From positions 377,689 to 441,688 of the forward strand of contig NZ_FOEF01000003.1 in NCBI RefSeq assembly GCF_900110575.1: a stretch of DNA of 64,000 nt. Reading direction: 5' to 3'. The translations under genes and the position numbers were made by a program. A model generated the notes under the pieces. The model saw nothing but the letters and a program-made list of their open reading frames with translations. It was not told the DNA's origin and did no database searches. Below, piece by piece: positions 51,906 to 61,034 of the stretch; within the stretch, counting starts at the first letter, position 1; each line of letters starts with the position of its first letter. The stretch is from Amycolatopsis saalfeldensis (GTDB lineage: Bacteria; Actinomycetota; Actinomycetes; Mycobacteriales; Pseudonocardiaceae).

Positions 51906-52685
51906 ATGGATCTTGGGCTGACCGGCCGGACCGCCGTGGTGTGCGCGTCGACGCAGGGCCTTGGGCGCGCGTGCGCCGTCGAACTGGCGCGGGCCGGCTG
52001 CACGGTGGTGGTGAACGGGCGGACGGAGTCCTCGACCGCGCAGGCGGCCGAGGAGATCGCGGCCTCGACCGGGGCGGCCGTGGTCGCCGTCGCGGCGGAC
52101 CTGAATACCCGCGCGGGGCAGGACGCGCTGCTCGCCGCCGCCGGCCCGGCCGACATCCTGGTGAACAACAACGCCGGACCGCCGTTCCGCGACTTCCGCG
52201 AGGTCGACGAGGAGGCGCTGCTCGCCGGGGTCAAGGCGAACATGGCCACGCCGATCCGGCTGGTCCAGCGGGTGGTGGACGGGATGGTCGAACGCCGGTT
52301 CGGCCGGATCGTCAACATCACCTCGGGCTCGGTGAAGATGCCGCTGGCCGGGCTCGACCTGTCCAGTGGCGCGCGGGCCGGGCTGACCGGCTTCCTCGCC
52401 GGCGTGGCGCGGTCGGTGGCCCACGCGAACGTGACGATCAACTTCCTGCTGCCCGGCTCGTTCGACACCCGGCGGCTGCGCGCGGGCCAGTCGGCGGCCG
52501 CGGAGGCGCAGGGGCTTTCGATGGACGAGGCCGCGGACCGGGCGCGGGCGGGCATCCCGGCCGGCCGGTTCGGCGACCCGGCCGAATTCGGCGCCGCGTG
52601 CGCGTTCCTGTGCTCGGACCGGGCGGGGTTCATCACCGGGCAGAGCCTGCTGATCGACGGCGGCGCGTACCCGGGCGTGCTCTGA
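51906..52685 (+). CDS. SDR-family protein lacking the YxxxK pair
   Basis: A 259-residue SDR. The nucleotide loop reads CASTQGLGRACA and the central motif is NNNAGPP. The catalytic region ITSGSVKMPLAGLDLSSGARAGLTGF has Ser140, but at the usual Tyr and Lys positions it shows Ser153 and Arg157. The C-terminal GQSLLIDGGAYPG is normal. Some actinobacterial 3-oxoacyl-ACP-reductase-like proteins share this change, so it may be a subfamily with different chemistry rather than a decayed enzyme. Confidence 0.87.
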   Translation: MDLGLTGRTAVVCASTQGLGRACAVELARAGCTVVVNGRTESSTAQAAEEIAASTGAAVVAVAADLNTRAGQDALLAAAGPADILVNNNAGPPFRDFREVDEEALLAGVKANMATPIRLVQRVVDGMVERRFGRIVNITSGSVKMPLAGLDLSSGARAGLTGFLAGVARSVAHANVTINFLLPGSFDTRRLRAGQSAAAEAQGLSMDEAADRARAGIPAGRFGDPAEFGAACAFLCSDRAGFITGQSLLIDGGAYPGVL

Positions 52686-52786
52686 ACCGGCTCGAGGTCC
52701 CCGGTGGTGTCAGTCTCACTTCCCGGGACAGGCCCGGTGCGGGCGACTAAGTTGCGTGGTGCAACCGACTCGAAACGGGAGGCCTC

Positions 52787-53593
52787 GTGAGCACGACCAC
52801 GTTCGCCGCGGTGTCCGCCGTGAAGCAGCGGTCCGAGCACGCCTTCGACGTCGACCTCAGCTCGCAGTGGACCATCGGCGGCCGCCCCAACGGCGGTTAC
52901 CTGCTGGCCACGATCGGGCGCGCGGCGGGCGCCGTGGGGCCGCACCCCGACGTGCTCGCCGCCAGCGCGCACTACCTGCGCTCGCCCGAGCCCGGCCCCG
53001 CCGAGGTGGAGGTCGAGCCGTTGCGCGCCGGCCGCGGCGCGAGCCAGGTGCGCGCCCGGCTGCTGAAGGACGGCGTGCCGTGCGTCGAGGCGCTGCTGAC
53101 CCTCGGCACCCTGCCGGCGGAAGGGCAGGCGCGCTGGGCCGGCGGCCTGCCCGACCCGCGGCCGACCGACCCGGACGGCGGCGTGCGCGTGCCGAGCCAG
53201 ACCCCGACCGGGACCGCCGCCGCGATCTTCGACGAGGTCGGGGCCCGGCTGGACCCGGAGAGCGTCCGGACGTTCACCGAGGGCCCGCGCGGCGTCGGCG
53301 AGCTGTGGGGCTGGCTCACCCTGCCCGGCGACGAGCCGTTCGACCCGGTGTCGCTGCTGTTCGCCGTGGACGCCTTCCCGCCCGCCACCTTCGACATCGC
53401 CGCCAGCGGCTGGGTCCCGACCCTGGAGCTGACCGCCTACGTCCGCGCCCGCCCGGCCCCCGGCCCGGTCCGGGTACTGCACCGCGCCCAGCTCATCGAC
53501 GACGGGCGCGTCGACGAATCGTGTTTCGTCTGGGACCGCACGGGGCGGCTGGTCGTGCAGTCCACGCAGCTGGCGGGCATCCGGCTGGACTGA
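52787..53593 (+). CDS. TesB-like acyl-CoA thioesterase (double hotdog)
   Basis: A 268-residue thioesterase-family protein. The first hotdog begins FDVDLSSQWTIGGRPNGGYLLATIGRAAG, the start of actinobacterial 4HBT_3 thioesterases. The second hotdog contains GWVPTLELTAYVRARPAPGPVRVLHRAQLIDDGRVDESCFVWDRTGRLVVQSTQLAG. GTG 52787 follows GGGAGG. A short inverted repeat GTTGC-GTGGT-GCAAC lies at 52751-52765. It would hydrolyse acyl-CoA esters; chain preference unknown. Confidence 0.87.
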   Translation: MSTTTFAAVSAVKQRSEHAFDVDLSSQWTIGGRPNGGYLLATIGRAAGAVGPHPDVLAASAHYLRSPEPGPAEVEVEPLRAGRGASQVRARLLKDGVPCVEALLTLGTLPAEGQARWAGGLPDPRPTDPDGGVRVPSQTPTGTAAAIFDEVGARLDPESVRTFTEGPRGVGELWGWLTLPGDEPFDPVSLLFAVDAFPPATFDIAASGWVPTLELTAYVRARPAPGPVRVLHRAQLIDDGRVDESCFVWDRTGRLVVQSTQLAGIRLD

Positions 53594-53935
53594 GCTGGCT
53601 GGATTGAGCCGGCTGGGCTGCCCGGGTTGGCCGGAGTGGACTGCCCGGGTTGGGTTTACCCGGTTGGGCTGATTCGGCTGGACCGCCGGGCTGGGCTGCT
53701 CGGGTTGGTCGGGTTGGCCTGCCCGGGTTGGGCTGATTCGGCAGGGCTGCCCGGGTTGGGCTGATTCGGTTGGACCGAGTGCGCTGGATTGACCCGGTTG
53801 GGCTGATTCGGCCGGACCGCTGGGCTGGACTGACCCGGCCGGGCTGACCCGGCTGGACTGCCCGGCTGAGCTGGCTGGGCTGACCGGAATGACCCGGCCG
53901 GGCTGATCGCGCCGGACTGACCCGGCCGGAAAGCG
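53594..53935. repeat. degenerate 20-bp minisatellite
   Basis: A gene-free stretch of about 340 bases made of variants of CCGGGTTGGGCTGATTCGGC, CTGGACTGACCCGGCCGGGC and similar, spaced roughly every 20-30 bases. The top strand carries TGG/GGCTG runs throughout. No promoter, terminator or open gene is convincing. It separates the thioesterase and CBS-family genes, which converge on it. Confidence 0.75.
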
Positions 53936-53939
53936 TCAG

Positions 53940-55325
53940 TCAGCCGATGGTTTCCGGCTTCCCGGCGCCGAGCAGCACGCCGGTGACCCGGCCGTCGGTC
54001 AGTACCCAGGCGGCGTCGTGCGCGCCGATTCTCGCCGTGGCTGCCCGGTGGCTCTCGCCGAGGCCGACCGCGGGTAGCGGCTCCGTGACGTGGCCGGTGA
54101 TCGAGTCCTCACGCCGGACCAGGCCGGCCGCTTCGGCCGCGCGCAGGCGGCGGACGTCGAGCGTGCCCGTGACCTCCGCGAACGCCGGTGAGCCCGTGAC
54201 GCCCGGCCGCGGCACCGTCACCGCCCACAGCTCGCCCGGGCCGTCGTGGTCGAGGGCTTCGCCGGCCGAGGAGGTCGAGGGCAGCCACGAACACGGGCCC
54301 GCGGCTTCGGCGACGGTCGGCTCGTCCTCCACGTCTTCGAGGAAACCGAAGCCGCGCAACCATTCGTCGTCGTAGTACTTGGACAGGTACGAGCGCCCGG
54401 AGTCGGGCACGACGACCACCACGAGGTCGTCCGGCGTGAGCGTGGCGGCCAGCCGCAGCGCCGCGGCGACGGCGGTGCCCGCGGACGCCCCGAGCAGCAG
54501 CCCCTCCTCCCGCGCCAGCCGCCGGGCGGTGAGGATCGACTCGCGGTCGCCGATCGGCTCGACCACGTCCGGCACGCCGCGGTGGTAGGACTCGGGCCAG
54601 AGGTCCTCGGCGGTGTCCGGGTGCAGGTAGTGCCCGATGCTCTCGACGAAGTACGGGCTGCCGTCGCCGCCGGAGTACACGGAGTGGTCCGGGTCGGCGC
54701 CGATCACCCGGACGCGCCCGTCGCTGGCCTCTTTCAGGTAGGCCCCGGTGCCGCTGATGGTGCCGCCGGTGCCGATGCCCGCGACGAAATGGGTGACACG
54801 GCCGCGGGTCTGCCGCCAGATCTCCGGACCGGTGCCCTCGTGGTGCGCCGCGGGGTTGGCCGGGTTGTCGTACTGGTTCGCCAGCCAGCCGCCGCTCTCC
54901 TCGGCGATCCGCCGCGCGAGCTGCGAGACGTGCGCGGGGTCTTCCCGCGGCACCGCACCGGGCGTGACCACGACCTCGGCCCCGTACGCCTGGAGGATCA
55001 GCGTCTTCTCGCGGCTGCTCTTGTCCGGCACCACGACGGTGAGCCGGTAGCCGCGCTGCGCGGCGACGATCGCGAGGCCGATGCCGGTGTTGCCGGACGT
55101 CCCCTCGACGATGTGCCCGCCCGGCTTCAGCTCCCCGCTCCGCTCCGCGGCGAGCACCATCGACAGCGCGGCCCGGTCCTTCACACTGCCGCCCGGGTTC
55201 AGGAACTCGGCTTTCACGTACACCGGCGCTCCGGCTTCGGGCGCGACCCGCGCGAGGCGGATCAACGGCGTGCCCCCGATCGCCTCGAGCACCGAATCGA
55301 AGGCGTCCACGTCGGTTTCAGTCAC
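53940..55325 (-). CDS. cbs: cystathionine beta-synthase-type PLP enzyme
   Basis: A 461-residue fold-type II PLP enzyme. The PLP lysine is Lys49 in NPGGSVKDRAAL; the phosphate loop is GIGTGGTISGTG and the substrate loop EGTSGNTGIG. The C-terminal 140 residues (EVTGTLDVRRLRAAEAAGLVRRED...) correspond to a CBS-pair-like regulatory region. The reaction is beta-replacement of Ser or an O-activated Ser by homocysteine or sulfide. A cysteine synthase role cannot be excluded, but length and tail favour cystathionine beta-synthase. GTG 55325 is the start. Confidence 0.88.
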   Translation of the reverse strand: MTETDVDAFDSVLEAIGGTPLIRLARVAPEAGAPVYVKAEFLNPGGSVKDRAALSMVLAAERSGELKPGGHIVEGTSGNTGIGLAIVAAQRGYRLTVVVPDKSSREKTLILQAYGAEVVVTPGAVPREDPAHVSQLARRIAEESGGWLANQYDNPANPAAHHEGTGPEIWRQTRGRVTHFVAGIGTGGTISGTGAYLKEASDGRVRVIGADPDHSVYSGGDGSPYFVESIGHYLHPDTAEDLWPESYHRGVPDVVEPIGDRESILTARRLAREEGLLLGASAGTAVAAALRLAATLTPDDLVVVVVPDSGRSYLSKYYDDEWLRGFGFLEDVEDEPTVAEAAGPCSWLPSTSSAGEALDHDGPGELWAVTVPRPGVTGSPAFAEVTGTLDVRRLRAAEAAGLVRREDSITGHVTEPLPAVGLGESHRAATARIGAHDAAWVLTDGRVTGVLLGAGKPETIG

Positions 55326-55487
55326 CGTGCCAGCCTAGCCGTCTTCGCGCCCCGGCCGCAGCTTTGTGCCAGCGTGCCATTGTGCCTGCGGGCAACGGCC
55401 GTTTTCCCAGCGCCCGGAATTCGTTGACGCGCCGGGAGGACCGCGGAAACCATCGGGTCCTCACCCCCGATCGGAACGGAGTCCATT

Positions 55488-56684
55488 GTGGTCACTGCGG
55501 AGAAGGGCGCCGCGGAATGGCTGGCCGTGGCGAAGGACGTCGCGGACAAGCTGGCGGTCGACGCGGCCGAGCGCGACCGGGCGAACGAGACCCCGTATGC
55601 GGAGGTCCGGCTGCTGAAGGAAGCCGGGCTGGTCACCCTTCTCGGCCCTCCGGAGCACGGTGGCGGCGGGCAGAGCTGGGACACCGCGTACCGGGTCATC
55701 CGGGAGGTCGCGCGCGGCGACGGCTCGATCGGCCAGCTGCTCGGCTACCACTACCTGTGGGCGTGGGCGGCGCGGCTGGTCGCGACCGAGGCGCAGATCG
55801 CGGCCGTGGAAGAGCTGTACACCAGCGAAAACTACCTCTTCGGCGGCGCGGTCAACCCGCGTGACGGCGATCTGGCGATCGTCGAGGACGGCGACGAAAT
55901 CGTCTACAATGGACGGAAATCGTTCTCCACCGGCAGCAAGGTCTCGGACCTGACGGTGCTCGAAGGCGTGCTCGACGGCACCGAAGACCACATCTTCGCG
56001 ATCGTCCCCTCGGCGCAGGAGGGCATCGTCTTCCACGACGACTGGGACAACATCGGCCAGCGGCTCACCGAATCCGGCAGCGTGTCGATCACCGGCGTGC
56101 GCGTGCCGTGGGCGAGTGCCGCGGGCTACGTCGACAAGGAATTCCGGCCGCTCACCTACAACACGCTGAACGTGCCGGCCATCCAGCTGGTCTTCGCGAA
56201 CTTCTACCTCGGCATCGCCCAGGGCGCACTGGAAACGGCGGCGGCCTACACCCGCGGTCACACCCGGGCGTGGCCCTACGGCGGCGACAACAAGGAATCG
56301 GCCGCCGAGGAGTGGTACGTCCTCGACGCTTACGGTGACCTGCAAGCGAAACTGTGGGCCGCGGAAGCGCTGGTGGACAAGGCGGGCGCGGCGATCTCCC
56401 GCGTGCTGCACGCCCCGCGCGAGGAGCTGACACCGCAGGCGCGCGGGGAGATCGCGGTGCTCATCGCCGCCGCCAAGCAGCGGGTGATCGACACCGGGCT
56501 GGAGATCGGCACGAGGGTCTTCGAGGTCACCGGCGCGCGGGCCAGCGCGTCGAAGGTCGGGCTGGATCGCTTCTGGCGCAACCTGCGCACGCATTCCCTG
56601 CACGACCCGGTCGCGTACAAACGCCGGGAGGTCGGCGCGTACACGCTGCTCGGCGAATTGCCGGAGCCGACCTGGTACACCTGA
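55488..56684 (+). CDS. FMNH2-dependent monooxygenase, DszC/SfnB-like acyl-CoA dehydrogenase fold
   Basis: A 398-residue acyl-CoA dehydrogenase-fold protein. Features include LKEAGLVTLLGPPEHGGGGQSWDTAYRVIREVARGDGSIGQLLGYHYLW, the middle domain RKSFSTGSKVSD and the C-terminal RVFEVTGARASASKVGLDRFWRNLRTHSLHDPVAYKRREVG. The RTHSLHDP...K block is typical of the DszC/SfnB flavin monooxygenases that oxidise organosulfur compounds. It is divergent from the CBS-family gene, which fits a sulfur-scavenging theme. GTG 55488 is the start. Confidence 0.85.
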   Translation: MVTAEKGAAEWLAVAKDVADKLAVDAAERDRANETPYAEVRLLKEAGLVTLLGPPEHGGGGQSWDTAYRVIREVARGDGSIGQLLGYHYLWAWAARLVATEAQIAAVEELYTSENYLFGGAVNPRDGDLAIVEDGDEIVYNGRKSFSTGSKVSDLTVLEGVLDGTEDHIFAIVPSAQEGIVFHDDWDNIGQRLTESGSVSITGVRVPWASAAGYVDKEFRPLTYNTLNVPAIQLVFANFYLGIAQGALETAAAYTRGHTRAWPYGGDNKESAAEEWYVLDAYGDLQAKLWAAEALVDKAGAAISRVLHAPREELTPQARGEIAVLIAAAKQRVIDTGLEIGTRVFEVTGARASASKVGLDRFWRNLRTHSLHDPVAYKRREVGAYTLLGELPEPTWYT

Positions 56685-56775
56685 TCACTCCGGTGCCGCG
56701 CCGTCGGACCTGGGTTTTTCCCGGAAAGCCGGGTTCGGGGCGCAGGCTGCGGCGGCGGCGCCTAGGGTGTCGGCC

Positions 56776-57129
56776 ATGGCCGATCGTGCGCTGTGCCTGG
56801 AGCCGGTGGAGCTTTCCGGGCGGGAGCGGTCCGTGCTGCGGAGCGTCGCCGCCCGTGGCTCGGGATCGTCGCTGAGCTGTGAGCTGGAGGCCGGGCACGG
56901 CCACGAGCACGCGGCGTCCGTCGAGGACGGGTGGTGGCTGCGCTGGTGGCCGGGCCGCCGGGTGCTGGAGAGCCGCGCCGCCTGCGCGATCGCGGCCGAC
57001 GGGGGCGAACGCTGCCGGGTGCCCGCCGGACACGAGGGCGGGCACTCGTTCGACCTCGCGGTGTTCCCGGACGGTGACGCGGCGGATCAGGTCGTGGCCG
57101 ACGCCGGGTGGCGCGGCGGTCGCCGGTAA
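56776..57129 (+). CDS. hypothetical protein
   Basis: A 117-residue soluble protein (MADRALCLEPVELSGRERSVLRSVAARGSGSSLSCELEAGHGHEHAASVEDGWWLRWW...). Two similar short blocks (SCELEAGHGHEHAASVED and CRVPAGHEGGHSFDL) each hold Cys followed by GHxxxH, a possible metal-binding repeat. GTG 56767 is an alternative start. It precedes phoU by 11 bases. No family recognised. Confidence 0.6.
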   Translation: MADRALCLEPVELSGRERSVLRSVAARGSGSSLSCELEAGHGHEHAASVEDGWWLRWWPGRRVLESRAACAIAADGGERCRVPAGHEGGHSFDLAVFPDGDAADQVVADAGWRGGRR

Positions 57130-57140
57130 CGTTGCCTCAC

Positions 57141-57785
57141 ATGCGTGAAGGCTTCCAGGACGACCTCGGCCGGCTCCACGGCCGGCTGGCCGCGATGTCC
57201 GAGGGTGCGGCGGAGGCGATGCGCGGGGCGACCCGGGCACTGCTGGCCGCCGACCTGCGGCTCGCCGAACAAGTGATCGGCGCCGACAGCGAGCTCGACG
57301 ACCTGCGCTCCTCCTGCGAGGAGGAGGCGTACTCGCTGCTCGCCCTGCAGTCACCCGTCGCCGGTGACCTGCGGATGGTGCTCGCGGTCGTCTACTGCGC
57401 GGAGAAGATCGAGCGGATGGGCGACCTCGCCGCACACGTCGCCAGCATGGCCCGCCGCACCCACCCGGACCGCGTGGTCCCCGCCGAGCTCGAGCCGGTG
57501 TTCCGCGAGCTGGGCGAGGCCACCTCGCACATGGCCGACCGCGTCGCCGAACTGGTGCGGACCGGCGCCAAGGGCGGCCACGCCGAGCTGAGCCACGAGG
57601 ACGAGACCGTCGACGCCCTGCACGCGCGGGTCCTCGCCACCATCACCGCCGAGGGCTGGGAGCACGACCAGCGCACGGCCGTCGGCTTGACGCTGGTGAC
57701 GCGGTTCTACGAGCGATTCGCCGACCAGACCGTCTCGGTCGCCAAACGCCTGGACTTCGCCGCGACAGGCGATCTGCCCGCCTGA
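57141..57785 (+). CDS. phoU: PhoU-family phosphate signalling protein
   Basis: A 214-residue PhoU protein with two three-helix PhoU repeats. The metal-binding motifs are seen as YCAEKIERMGDLAAHVASMA in the first repeat and FYERFADQTVSVAKRL in the second. PhoU represses the phosphate regulon through PstSCAB and PhoR. The start is MREGFQDDLGRLHGRL. No pst genes are adjacent. Confidence 0.92.
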   Translation: MREGFQDDLGRLHGRLAAMSEGAAEAMRGATRALLAADLRLAEQVIGADSELDDLRSSCEEEAYSLLALQSPVAGDLRMVLAVVYCAEKIERMGDLAAHVASMARRTHPDRVVPAELEPVFRELGEATSHMADRVAELVRTGAKGGHAELSHEDETVDALHARVLATITAEGWEHDQRTAVGLTLVTRFYERFADQTVSVAKRLDFAATGDLPA

Positions 57786-57804
57786 CGCGCTGGACGTCCT
57801 GGCC

Positions 57805-59274
<1,470 letters not shown>

Positions 59275-59476
59275 TCAGCTCTCCTTCACCGTCTGTTCGC
59301 CTGGCGGCCATGCCGTGTTCAGCTGAAGATCAGGAGGTTACGACCTCGTGATCAAGCTCGGCGCAGCGGGGTTCCGTCCACTGTGGACGACGTGAAGCGA
59401 CGGTGTGGTGGAGCCGCGGGGGATCAGGCGCGACCGTGCTCCGGGGAGCGCCCCGACGGCGCTCCCCGGAGGCCGG

Positions 59477-59905
59477 TCAGGAGCCGACCGCGGACGGGGC
59501 CGTGCGGGTGGCCGTCAGCAGCCCGGCCAGGACCCGCCCGAGGGCGAAGCGGCCGGGGCCGGTGAAGACCAGGATCAGCAGCGTCCAGCTGAACAGGGCG
59601 GCGGCCTCGCCGCCGTTCTGGATCGGCAGCGCGCCGTTGGCCACGTGGACGGTGAAGTAGGCGAAGGCCATCGAGCCGGAGCCGATCAAGGCGGCCGACC
59701 GGGTGCCGATGCCGAGGCAGACCAGGGTGCCGCCGACGAGCTGGATCAGCGCCGCCCACCAGCCGGGCCAGGTGCCGACCGCGGCGGGCCCGTGCGCGCC
59801 GAGCACGCCGAAGATGGTCTTCACGCCGTGGCAGGCGAACAGGAAGCCGATGACGATGCGGAAGAGCCCGATCGCGTGCTCGCGGGTCGCGTCCAGCCGG
59901 TGCAT
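59477..59905 (-). CDS. DoxX-family membrane protein
   Basis: A 142-residue DoxX protein with four transmembrane helices (GLFRIVIGFLFACHGVKTIFG; WWAALIQLVGGTLVCLGIGTRSAALIGSGSMAFAYFTVHV; FSWTLLILVFTGPGRFALG). DoxX proteins act in thiol/redox or membrane quinone processes but are poorly characterised. A near-consensus DasR (dre) operator sits 74 bases upstream of the start, suggesting control by GlcNAc metabolism. Confidence 0.88.
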   Translation of the reverse strand: MHRLDATREHAIGLFRIVIGFLFACHGVKTIFGVLGAHGPAAVGTWPGWWAALIQLVGGTLVCLGIGTRSAALIGSGSMAFAYFTVHVANGALPIQNGGEAAALFSWTLLILVFTGPGRFALGRVLAGLLTATRTAPSAVGS

Positions 59906-59978
59906 TTTTCCTCCACAAAGGACAGTGAACGGGGTACCGGCCAGTGGGACTTCGCCGCCGGTCGGGTGACGGTGGTCA

Positions 59979-59994
59979 AGTGGTCCAGACCAGT
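59979..59994. promoter_or_regulatory. dre-like (DasR) operator
   Basis: AGTGGTCCAGACCAGT matches the dre consensus A(C/G)TGGTCTAGACCA(C/G)T at 15 of 16 positions, differing only at one central base. It lies upstream of the DoxX gene (start 59905, minus strand). DasR binds such sites and is released by GlcN-6-P. A partly overlapping copy, GACCAGTGGTC (59988-59998), extends the symmetry. Confidence 0.6.
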
Positions 59995-60155
59995 GGTCCG
60001 GTCAGCGCTGAACGGACGCGGTTGTGGTGGGAACACTCAGATATACCGGGCGGGCGCCGCGGCTCGATACCTGCGAAAGTCCTGTCTCGACTGGTGAATT
60101 GCCGATACTTCGACGAAACACAGGTGACCCCTGCCCGGGTACGGCAGGGGTGGCG

Positions 60156-60923
60156 TCAGGCCGAGGTGGCCGGGGCGAGCAGCCGGTAGCCGGCGTTCGC
60201 GGAGAACTCCGCGGTGAGCGCGTACCGGTCGCCGCGGACCAGGGTGTGCCGCCATTCGACCGGGCGCCCCTTGGTGTGGCTGAGCCGGTTGATGGAGAAC
60301 GCGGCGACGTCGTGGGCGCAGTGCAGCTGGTTGCGCTCGGCGGCGGTGGGGATGACCGCGTGCACGTCCTCGCGGCCGTGGTCCATCCGGATGCCGGTGC
60401 GCCGCGAAAGCTCGGCGTATAGCCCGGTGTGGGTGAAGTCGGCCTCGAGCAGCGGCGCGGCGAGGTCGGCGGGCAGCCAGACGCGGTCCAGTGCCAGCGG
60501 CTCGTCGCCGGCCAGCCGCAGCCGTTCGAGGTAGACGAGCGGGGTGGACGCCTCGAGTTCGAGGCGCTCGGCGACCAGGGCGTCGGCGCGGGTGTCGAAG
60601 GCGCGCACCACGCTGTGCTGAGTGAGCCCGGCGGCCTCGACGGACGCGAAGAGGCTGTACAGCGCGCCCATCGGCACGGTGATCTCCGGCGGCGGCGCGA
60701 CGCGGGGCTGACGGCCGCGCTCGGCGACGATCACCCCGTCGGCTCGCAGCTGGCGCAGGGCTTGGCGCACCGTGTGCCTGCTCACGCCGTACTCCTCGAC
60801 CAGCGCCAGCTCGCCGGGGAAGCCGGCGGCGAACTCGCCGGCATCCAGCCTGGTCAGCAGCTCCTGCTGGAGCTGGCGCCAGAGCGGGTCCGGGCCGACC
60901 CGGTCGAGCGTCCGTGCGGCCAT
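60156..60923 (-). CDS. GntR/HutC-family regulator with UTRA domain
   Basis: A 255-residue GntR protein. The wHTH is LWRQLQQELLTRLDAGEFAAGFPGELALVEEYGVSRHTVRQALRQLRADGVI (about 14-65), and the C-terminal UTRA ligand domain includes LERLRLAGDEPLALDRVWLPADLAAPLL and RPVEWRHTLVRGDRYALTAEFS. DasR belongs to the same family, so a sugar or phosphosugar ligand is plausible, but the pairing with a YeiH exporter suggests another signal. A 20-base perfect palindrome lies in the divergent region. Confidence 0.9.
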   Translation of the reverse strand: MAARTLDRVGPDPLWRQLQQELLTRLDAGEFAAGFPGELALVEEYGVSRHTVRQALRQLRADGVIVAERGRQPRVAPPPEITVPMGALYSLFASVEAAGLTQHSVVRAFDTRADALVAERLELEASTPLVYLERLRLAGDEPLALDRVWLPADLAAPLLEADFTHTGLYAELSRRTGIRMDHGREDVHAVIPTAAERNQLHCAHDVAAFSINRLSHTKGRPVEWRHTLVRGDRYALTAEFSANAGYRLLAPATSA

Positions 60924-60976
60924 GTCACCCTCCCCGCTCCGCTGTGTCGCTTCCCGGTGACTCTACCGCTGGTCGT

Positions 60977-61016
60977 ATGTCCGGACATGCGCTAACGTAA
61001 ATGTACGTACATTTAC
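60977..61016. promoter_or_regulatory. two perfect palindromes, GntR/YeiH divergent operator
   Basis: GTAAATGTACGTACATTTAC (60997-61016) is a perfect 20-base palindrome and ATGTCCGGACAT (60977-60988) a perfect 12-base palindrome. The first ends 18 bases before the YeiH ATG (61035) and both lie upstream of the GntR start (60923). The AT-rich GT...AC form suits HutC-type GntR proteins. Confidence 0.75.
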
Positions 61017-61034
61017 TCGAGCAGGGAGGGCGCG

